11,526 nucleotides of DNA, taken from the NCBI GenBank assembly GCA_041674485.1, contig JBAYVP010000147.1, forward strand, positions 1 to 11,526. The letters are read 5' to 3'. The position numbers and the translations under genes are program-made. The DNA comes from JAGXQV01 sp041674485 (GTDB taxonomy: Bacteria > Pseudomonadota > Gammaproteobacteria > Burkholderiales > Sulfuricellaceae). This document shows positions 6,487 through 11,526 of this stretch, in pieces. The notes below the pieces were generated by a model, which was not told the origin of the DNA, did not search any database, and worked only from the letters and a program-made list of their open reading frames with translations. The stretch's first letter is position 1. The number at the start of each line of letters is the position of its first letter.

Positions 6487-6632
6487 GTCGCGTGGTTAAG
6501 TGGTTATCTGCCCAGCAAGATACTTCAGCAGATTTTCCATACAGCGTCAGGATAAATTTGTTATCAGAATTTTATGATGAAAATCAATGATGGCCAACAT
6601 TCATGAATTCGGATAGTCATGAAAAGTCGTAG

Positions 6633-6690
6633 GGTGGATAAGCGAAGCGCATCCACCTTTCTGCGCTGGCTTGGTGGATGCGCTTCGCGT
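6633..6690. repeat. REP-like palindrome GGTGGAT...GCGCATCCACC
   Basis: Bases 6642-6657 (gcgaagcgcatccacc) are the exact reverse complement of 6673-6688 around a 15-base loop. The left half also folds alone (ggtggat 6633-6639 with atccacc 6651-6657). GTAGGGTGGAT-type palindromes are a dispersed intergenic family I recall from several proteobacteria. It lies 28 bases past the stop of the minus-strand lipoprotein gene, so it could stabilise or end that transcript. The rest of 6383-6632 is AT-rich with no credible gene. Confidence 0.7.
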
Positions 6691-6715
6691 TCACAATACC
6701 TTGCGCGGCTCTCTA

Positions 6716-7291
6716 CTAGCGATTGAGCAGCTTGGATTCGCCTATGCCCTGAAATGGGCCTAACGGATTCCGGTTTTCCTCTGTCTCATGGATTACCGGC
6801 TGACCGCCGGTCAGCTTGTAGACGACCAAGTCGTTCTTGATCAGGATGACTCCGTTGAAACGCCATCCGACAATGTCTACGTCCCGCTTGAAATTCATGA
6901 AATCCAGCCAGAAGTTGCCGATGCGGTTGCGTTTCAGCTTGCGCTGGTCTACTTCGTATCCCTTGCAGGCGGTCCTTGCCAGAATGCAATCCATGACGCC
7001 TTCATCCAGATCGGATGCATTGACCGAGCCGCCGGGCGGGATGAAACGGCGCAGCACATCGGAGTAATTCAGGATGGTGATGTTGGGATTGGTTGCCGGG
7101 TCCAGATTGAGTTGCTTGAGGTCGCTCAGAGTCGTTTTGTTGGGGATGATTTTGTCGAAGGTTTGCTGCGCTTCCTGAAAGCTATGCCAGGGACTTTCGA
7201 CGGTAGCCACCGAGCGGGGAAGCAGCGATGTGCATCCGCCGAGCAGCAGCACAACAATTGCCAGTCGGAATATCGCCAAACATGCTGTCAT
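6716..7291 (-). CDS. Outer-membrane-type lipoprotein, unknown function
   Basis: The 191-residue product has a short lipoprotein signal: basic residue R9, a hydrophobic stretch AIVVLLL, then lipobox LGGC with the modified cysteine at C20. Residue 21 is Thr rather than Asp, consistent with outer-membrane sorting. Residues 45-65 (FDKIIPNKTTLSDLKQLNLDP) resemble the short helix-strand motif at the start of BamE/SmpA-like small lipoproteins, but the match is weak and no family is assigned. Two further cysteines (C102, C109) lie in the middle. The start is ATG 7289-7291 with only a G-rich, poorly placed ribosome site. It is on the same strand as the hdr cluster but separated from the 107-residue gene by 109 bp with its own repeats, so it may be transcribed separately. 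Confidence 0.82.
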   Translation of the reverse strand: MTACLAIFRLAIVVLLLGGCTSLLPRSVATVESPWHSFQEAQQTFDKIIPNKTTLSDLKQLNLDPATNPNITILNYSDVLRRFIPPGGSVNASDLDEGVMDCILARTACKGYEVDQRKLKRNRIGNFWLDFMNFKRDVDIVGWRFNGVILIKNDLVVYKLTGGQPVIHETEENRNPLGPFQGIGESKLLNR

Positions 7292-7310
7292 GCCTGCCCC
7301 CCGGTGAATA

Positions 7311-7330
7311 ATCCCTGTTAAGTCAGGGAT
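7311..7330. promoter_or_regulatory. Short hairpin in the leader of the lipoprotein gene
   Basis: A perfect 7-bp stem, atccctg (7311-7317) and cagggat (7324-7330), encloses a 6-base loop, 20 bases upstream of the lipoprotein start. On the plus strand it is followed by GATTTT, a weak terminator look, but no plus-strand gene ends here. On the minus strand it could be an operator or a leader hairpin. Its role is unknown. Confidence 0.4.
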
Positions 7331-7334
7331 GATT

Positions 7335-7374
7335 TTAGCAGAATTTTGGACGGATTAGCAGAATTTCGGACGGA
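7335..7374. repeat. Two tandem 20-bp direct repeats upstream of the lipoprotein gene
   Basis: Two adjacent 20-bp copies (ttagcagaattttggacgga at 7335-7354, then 7355-7374) differ at one base (T7347/C7367). They sit 44-83 bases before the lipoprotein start on the minus strand, a normal place for a tandem operator, about two helical turns apart. No binding family is recognised. Confidence 0.65.
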
Positions 7375-7400
7375 AAAACGACACAACGTTCACGACCGAT

Positions 7401-7724
7401 TCAATTCCCATCTATATCCAATCCCTGGCTATGGGTTTTGTTGATAATGGAAAGCAACGGCTTGAATGGGATGGATGCGCCGAATTTCTTGACAATTTCC
7501 ATGAAAGGCAGGTCGGGCCCGTTAGGGTCGAACTGGTAGGAGCCATCCAACATGCTGTCATACAGCCCGCGTAGTTCCTTATCCATGGCGTCCACCCACG
7601 GCAGTATCATGCCCTTGCGCTCCTCGTCCTCTTCCACTAATGCGCGCAGTTCGTCCACTTCATAGACGGCCTGATGCATCAAGTCGATGTACTCGTCTAC
7701 GGTTTTAGGCGCTTTGATCAACAT
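7401..7724 (-). CDS. Acidic 107-residue conserved-looking protein of unknown function
   Basis: I do not recognise this protein. I start it at ATG 7722-7724 (MLIKAPKTVDEYIDLMHQAV), because AGGA lies 8 bases upstream. A start at 7766 would put residues inside the hairpin repeat and has no ribosome site. The product is soluble and mostly helical, with an acidic stretch at about residues 19-35 (YEVDELRALVEEDEERK), no cysteine, no signal and no membrane segment. A central helix (LPWVDAMDKELRGLYDSML) follows. It is the last gene of the qmoB-hdrC-hdrB run, 95 bp beyond hdrB with a strong inverted repeat between them. A role as an accessory or regulatory factor for the Qmo/Hdr complex is only a guess from position. 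Confidence 0.78.
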   Translation of the reverse strand: MLIKAPKTVDEYIDLMHQAVYEVDELRALVEEDEERKGMILPWVDAMDKELRGLYDSMLDGSYQFDPNGPDLPFMEIVKKFGASIPFKPLLSIINKTHSQGLDIDGN

Positions 7725-7734
7725 AATAACAGTC

Positions 7735-7809
7735 CTGAGTTTCGAGTGCTGAGTGCTGAGTTCCAAGTGAGAGCGGGGTTTTACTCAGCACTCAGCACTC
7801 GGAACTCAG
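7735..7809 (-). promoter_or_regulatory. 27-bp inverted repeat built from heptamers between hdrB and the 107-residue gene
   Basis: Bases 7735-7761 pair with 7783-7809: 27 bp with one G-T wobble (7742/7802) and a 21-base loop. Both arms are runs of a 7-base unit (gagtgct/gctgagt; actcagc on the other side), and the heptamer rhythm continues to the hdrB stop at 7820-7822. On the minus-strand transcript the 3' arm ends at 7735, taking in half of the AGGA ribosome site (7733-7736) of the downstream gene. It could protect the upstream message, attenuate transcription or mask that ribosome site. There is no T tract, so it is not a standard terminator. Confidence 0.7.
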
Positions 7810-7819
7810 CACTCAAGAC

Positions 7820-8710
7820 TCACGCAGCTAACGCTTCCAGCTTTTCGGCGCGTATCACTTGACCGTTCAGCGCGGCGTCAGCGGCGCTGCCGCCGTAGGC
7901 GACGGTGATCAGTTGCGAGTAGTAGGTCACCGGGATGTTGAAATTCGTGCCATAGCGCTTGTTCACTTCGCCCTGGTAGATTTCCACATTGGCCTGGCAC
8001 AGCGGGCAAGGCGTGACTATCATCTCGGCGCCGTGGTCGTAGGCGGATTCGATAATGTCCTTGATCTGCTTCTGGCTTTTTTCCGGCTCGGAGAAGGCCA
8101 GCGCGCCGCCGCAACAGGTGACTTTCTGGTCGTAGGGCACCGCTACGCCGCCCAGCGCTTCTATCATCCTGTCGAGGTACACCGGGTTTTCGAACGATTC
8201 GCCGTTGATGCCGAAAGGACGATTAGTCTGACAGCCGACGTAACCGGCGATCTTCATGCCGGCCAGCGACTTTTTCACGCCTTTTTTCAGCGTGTCGAAG
8301 CCGATGTCTTCGATCAGCACTTCCACCATGTGGCGGACTTTCTGGTCGCCTTTATAGGTTAGCCCGGCTTCCTTCAGCGCGGTGTTGGCGTCCGTCTTGG
8401 TTTGGGCGCTGTGGTCCAGGCGCTCCTTGGCTTCGCGCGTGGACAGCCAGCAGGCGGCGCAGGTCGCCACCAGGTCTTGCCCGGCGTGGTGTTTTTCCGA
8501 CAGCGCGAGGGTGCGCGCCGACAGCACCAGGCGCGGCAACTCGCCGCCTTCGGCATAGCCGATGGAGGCGCCGCAACAGTTCCAGTCGGGCACTTCGTTC
8601 AACTGAATGCCGAGCTGTTTGCACATTGAGTTGGTGGAGGTCAGGTAGTTGGAAGACGATGCGCCCGTCTGCGACGAACAACCTGGGTAAAACGAATATT
8701 GTTTAGCCAT
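7820..8710 (-). CDS. hdrB: HdrB-like CCG-domain iron-sulfur subunit of the Qmo/Hdr complex
   Basis: This is a homologue of heterodisulfide reductase subunit B, a soluble subunit that in methanogens holds two non-cubane [4Fe-4S] clusters bound by paired CCG domains. Both domains are complete: C11, C45-C46, C84-x2-C87 (CX33CCX37CXXC) and C160, C199-C200, C235-x2-C238 (CX38CCX34CXXC). Length 296 is usual. ATG 8708-8710 has a ribosome site AGGGAG six bases upstream. It follows hdrC by 43 bp. In this operon it probably passes electrons between QmoA/QmoB and an unknown partner, taking the place of part of QmoC. Classic methanogen CoM-S-S-CoB reduction is unlikely given the bacterial setting; that role is inferred from neighbours. 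Confidence 0.94.
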   Translation of the reverse strand: MAKQYSFYPGCSSQTGASSSNYLTSTNSMCKQLGIQLNEVPDWNCCGASIGYAEGGELPRLVLSARTLALSEKHHAGQDLVATCAACWLSTREAKERLDHSAQTKTDANTALKEAGLTYKGDQKVRHMVEVLIEDIGFDTLKKGVKKSLAGMKIAGYVGCQTNRPFGINGESFENPVYLDRMIEALGGVAVPYDQKVTCCGGALAFSEPEKSQKQIKDIIESAYDHGAEMIVTPCPLCQANVEIYQGEVNKRYGTNFNIPVTYYSQLITVAYGGSAADAALNGQVIRAEKLEALAA

Positions 8711-8753
8711 GAATTTCTCCCTAGGTCAAACCTATAATTAGCCCAGTTTATGG

Positions 8754-9353
8754 TTAGCCCAGCTTCTTGCGCTGATCTTCGATTTCCCGCGCCTTATTCA
8801 GCATCGCATGGAAGCCGCTCTTGTCCTGAACGCCGTGGCCGCCGAATATCTCGAACGGGTTGAGGCGCTTGGCCTTTAACATTCCCAGGCCGACCGACTG
8901 CATCGCCATCGCGTTCTTGATGCCTTGACCAAAGCCGTCCTTGAAATAGATGCCCAGCGACAGTTTCAGTTCGTTGACGCGCCCCACCTTGACCAGATTG
9001 TTCCAGAACAGGCTGCCGAACACCTGCGTCGTCTGCCTGTTGGGCGATAGCCCCAGGCGGTACGCATAATTGGCCAGACCGTGCATGATGTGGGTGATAG
9101 GCAGCTTGCGCGGGCAGCGCACGATGCACTGATAGCAGGAAGTACACATCCACATCGAATCGGAGGTGAGCACCTCCTCGCGTTTTCCCGCGCGGATCAT
9201 CATAAAGATTTCCTGCGGCGGATGCGCCCAGTGAGGGCCGAATGGGCAGGAGCCGGCGCATACGCCGCACTGCATGCACATCTTGACCCATTGGCCTTCC
9301 TCGACTTTTTCCTCGACTTCCTTGAGGAAACTATTGCGGTATTTTTGGCTCAT
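8754..9353 (-). CDS. hdrC: HdrC-like ferredoxin subunit of the Qmo/Hdr complex
   Basis: This is a homologue of heterodisulfide reductase subunit C, a small two-cluster [4Fe-4S] protein. The motifs are C26-x2-C29-x2-C32-x3-C36P (CMQCGVCAGSCP) and C70-x2-C73-x2-C76-x3-C80P (CTSCYQCIVRCP), the full ligand set for two cubane clusters. Of its 199 residues, the last ~115 are helical with no membrane segment, so unlike QmoC it lacks the fused HdrE-type cytochrome b anchor. ATG 9351-9353 is preceded by AGGAG (9361-9365), which overlaps the qmoB stop codon (9364-9366), so the two genes are closely coupled. It likely relays electrons between QmoB flavin/FeS centres and HdrB. Confidence 0.94.
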   Translation of the reverse strand: MSQKYRNSFLKEVEEKVEEGQWVKMCMQCGVCAGSCPFGPHWAHPPQEIFMMIRAGKREEVLTSDSMWMCTSCYQCIVRCPRKLPITHIMHGLANYAYRLGLSPNRQTTQVFGSLFWNNLVKVGRVNELKLSLGIYFKDGFGQGIKNAMAMQSVGLGMLKAKRLNPFEIFGGHGVQDKSGFHAMLNKAREIEDQRKKLG

Positions 9354-9363
9354 GCGTCGTCTC

Positions 9364-11526
9364 CTAGAATCCCTTAAGCGGGCTCATGCCGATTTCCTGA
9401 ATCTTGGCGGCGTAGTCGTTGATCAGTTGCGGCACGCGCTCGATGTCGGTGATCGCCACTTCGAACGTCTGCACGCGCTCGGTTTCCAGCCCCATGCTCT
9501 TCAGCGTGTCGCCGATCTTGCTCATGCGGATGTTGGCAAGCTCCGAACCCTTGACGAAATGGCACTGGTAATCGTCGCCGTGCTTGCAACCCAGCAGCAT
9601 CACGCCATCGTAACCATTGCTGAGCGAGTCGTTGAGCCACACCATGTTGACCGAACCCAGGCAGCGCACCGGGATCACGCGCACGAAGGCGCTGTAAACG
9701 TTGCGGTTCATCGCCGCCATGTCGAGCGCCGGATAGGCGTCGTTTTCACAGGCCAGAATCAGGATGCGCGGCTTCTCGGAAAACTCGTCGGGCACGTCCA
9801 CCGCCTTCAACTGCGCGCCGACGCTATCCACCGAGTAGTTCTCGAAGGAGATCACGCGCACCGGGCAAGCCCCCATGCAGGTGCCGCAACGACGGCAACG
9901 CGCCTGATTGAACAGCGGGAAGCGTTTTTCGTCTTCGTCGATTGCGCCGAACGGGCATTCCACTGTGCAGCGCTTGCACTGGGTGCAGCCTTCGAGACGC
10001 ACTTTCGGGAAGGACAGGTCGCCGGAGCGCGGATGCGCGGCGCGTCCCACACCGGCGTTTTCGATGGCCTGGATTGCCTTCATGGTCGCGCCGGTCGCGT
10101 CTTCCATCGCCTGCACCATGTCCATCGGACGGCGCACCGGGCCGGCGGCGTAAATGCCGGTGCGGCGGGTTTCGTAAGGGAAGCAGATGAAATGCGAATC
10201 GGTGAAGCCGTATTTCAACTGCGGCATGTCCGGCCCTTGGCGGTAGCTCAGGTTGAGCACGGAAACCTGCTTGACGCCACCCTCCGCCTGGGAAGCGTTG
10301 TAAGCCTCCATCAGCGAATTGTCGCCGGCTGCGGCAGCGATTTCAGCTTTCAGCTTGGAGTCGATGTCCACCCCGGAAACCGGCACTTGGCCCGTGGCCA
10401 GCACCACCAGATCGGCGTCTTCGATGGCGGTCTGATCGTTGAGGATTACGTCGTGGAATTTCACCTTGCAGGTGTTGCCGGTGGCTTCGACGCTGGAAAC
10501 GTTGCCCTTGGTGAAGATTACGCCCTTGGTCTGGCCGCTGCGGTAGAAATCCTCGCCATTGCCGGGCATGCGCAAGTCGGAGTAGATCACCACGGTGTCG
10601 ATGTTCGGATTGGCGTCCTTGAAATACATCGCCTGCTTGACCGAGGTCAGGCAGCAGGAGCCGGAGCAATAAGGCAAATGCTTGCCGGTCGCGTCGCGTT
10701 GGCCGGCGCACTGCACGAACACTACGGTCTTGACTTCGCCGCCGTCCGAGGGGCGCTTGATCGGTCCGCCGCCCGCCGCCTTGGCAAGCGCTTCCAGGCC
10801 GGCTTGATCGACCACGTTGGCGGATTTGCCGTAACCCAGTTCAGGCAGATTGTTCGCGTCATACAATGTGAAGCCGGTGGCTTGGATGATCGCGCCGGCG
10901 GTTTCGGTCACGGTGGGGCCAGATTCCATGCTGATCTCGGCCACGAAACGCCCCGGTGCGCCATCAATCTTGCTGGGGATGGCGTTGAGGTAAACCTTGA
11001 TGTTTGCGTCGGCTGCTATTGCCGCAGTCATTTCCGCCACCGGCGTATCCTGCGGATCGGCGTAAGGCGACTTGGACGGCGTGCGCTTGTGCAGCTTGTT
11101 GGCCCAGCCGCCGAGTTGGCCGGATTTTTCCACCAGCACCACTTGGTAGCCGGTTTTGGCGGCTTCAATCGCTGCGGTCATGCCGGACACGCCGCCGCCG
11201 ACGATCAGCACGCGGCGTTCGGTCACAGCCGCCGGGTCGCCCATCGGCAATGTCATTTTCTTGACTTCGGCGCAGCCCATGCGGATGTAATCTTCCGCCA
11301 TTTCCTGGGTGGTTTCTTTCGCCTCGTCAGTTTCCGGCTGGCACCAGATCACGCCTTCGCGCAAATTGGCGCGAGATACCGCGACATCGGTGAACCCGAA
11401 CGCCTCGGTCTTGGCGCGGCGCGAACAGGCGCCGATCATCACATGGGTGACGGCATCGTTGGCGATGTCGTCACGGATCATCTTCACGCCTTCGGCATTA
11501 CACAGGAACGCATGTTCCTTGACCAG
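9364..11526 (-). CDS. qmoB: QmoB, HdrA-like flavoprotein with MvhD domain (5'-truncated by window edge)
   Basis: 720 codons are visible and the frame is open to the window end; compared with the family about 40 N-terminal residues are missing. Counting from the edge: FAD-binding GGGVSG at 110-115; an HdrA-type cysteine set C273, C287, C291, C292 (CAGQRD...YCSGSCC); two ferredoxin clusters C514/517/520/524 and C544/547/550/554; then an MvhD-like domain (about 585-710) with cysteines in ACENDAYPALD, RCLGS and GCKHGDDYQCHF. HdrA plus MvhD in one chain is the QmoB signature. In sulfate reducers Qmo links the quinone pool to APS reductase; in sulfur oxidisers the flow is thought to run the other way. 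The in-frame GTG at 11487 is internal, not the start. qmoA, and perhaps aprBA, should lie to the right. Confidence 0.92.
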   Translation of the reverse strand: MVKEHAFLCNAEGVKMIRDDIANDAVTHVMIGACSRRAKTEAFGFTDVAVSRANLREGVIWCQPETDEAKETTQEMAEDYIRMGCAEVKKMTLPMGDPAAVTERRVLIVGGGVSGMTAAIEAAKTGYQVVLVEKSGQLGGWANKLHKRTPSKSPYADPQDTPVAEMTAAIAADANIKVYLNAIPSKIDGAPGRFVAEISMESGPTVTETAGAIIQATGFTLYDANNLPELGYGKSANVVDQAGLEALAKAAGGGPIKRPSDGGEVKTVVFVQCAGQRDATGKHLPYCSGSCCLTSVKQAMYFKDANPNIDTVVIYSDLRMPGNGEDFYRSGQTKGVIFTKGNVSSVEATGNTCKVKFHDVILNDQTAIEDADLVVLATGQVPVSGVDIDSKLKAEIAAAAGDNSLMEAYNASQAEGGVKQVSVLNLSYRQGPDMPQLKYGFTDSHFICFPYETRRTGIYAAGPVRRPMDMVQAMEDATGATMKAIQAIENAGVGRAAHPRSGDLSFPKVRLEGCTQCKRCTVECPFGAIDEDEKRFPLFNQARCRRCGTCMGACPVRVISFENYSVDSVGAQLKAVDVPDEFSEKPRILILACENDAYPALDMAAMNRNVYSAFVRVIPVRCLGSVNMVWLNDSLSNGYDGVMLLGCKHGDDYQCHFVKGSELANIRMSKIGDTLKSMGLETERVQTFEVAITDIERVPQLINDYAAKIQEIGMSPLKGF

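Noticed and set aside
3266..6499. Long plus-strand ORFs (3266-5074, 5270-6499) and a second minus frame (5260-6105) over the Cys-rich gene
   Set aside because: They are shadows: the tandem repeat lacks stops in several frames. Their peptides are low-complexity Arg/Gly/Ala-rich repeats with no signal peptide or recognisable domain, whereas the 2603-6382 frame has a signal peptide, a ribosome site and ordered domains.
7725..7766. Start of the 107-residue gene at ATG 7766
   Set aside because: The extra 14 codons fall in the heptamer inverted repeat and lack a ribosome site; ATG 7724 has AGGA at good spacing.

Overview
The window looks like the chromosome of a moderately high-GC betaproteobacterium. 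A chemolithotrophic sulfur or iron oxidiser (Gallionellaceae/Sulfuricellaceae type) is my best guess. That rests on a dissimilatory-sulfur-type qmoB-hdrC-hdrB cluster, a proteobacterial-style modBC operon and many dispersed palindromic repeats. The taxonomic call is inference; there is no rRNA or other marker here.

Layout. Positions 1-343 hold no gene. They contain three abutting palindromic repeats: a ~236-bp imperfect palindrome, a half copy of a second element, and a REP-like doublet. Next come modB and modC (385-2144, plus strand, ATGA overlap), the permease and ATPase of a molybdate ABC importer; modA is not in the window. A 121-bp near-perfect palindrome with 23-bp inverted ends (2238-2358) lies between modC and a convergent 55-codon gene (2359-2526, minus). 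The largest gene (2603-6382, minus) encodes a 1259-residue exported protein with about 96 cysteines in tandem repeats and a Cys-free C-terminal half with three ~80-residue repeats. An AT-rich intergenic stretch with stacked inverted repeats and a REP-like hairpin follows (6383-6715), then a lipoprotein gene (6716-7291, minus).

The right-hand part is one minus-strand unit read from the window edge leftwards: qmoB (5'-truncated, 9364-11526), hdrC (8754-9353), hdrB (7820-8710) and an unrecognised 107-residue gene (7401-7724). QmoB, an HdrA-like flavoprotein with a C-terminal MvhD domain, together with HdrC and HdrB looks like the electron-transfer complex that partners APS reductase. Here separate soluble HdrC and HdrB replace the membrane-anchored QmoC. 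qmoA and aprBA would be expected just beyond the right edge.

The least explained items are the giant Cys-rich repeat protein with its homogenised 93-bp array, the heptamer-built inverted repeat between hdrB and the 107-residue gene (which overlaps that gene's ribosome binding site), and the shared palindromic element found both upstream of modB and downstream of modC.
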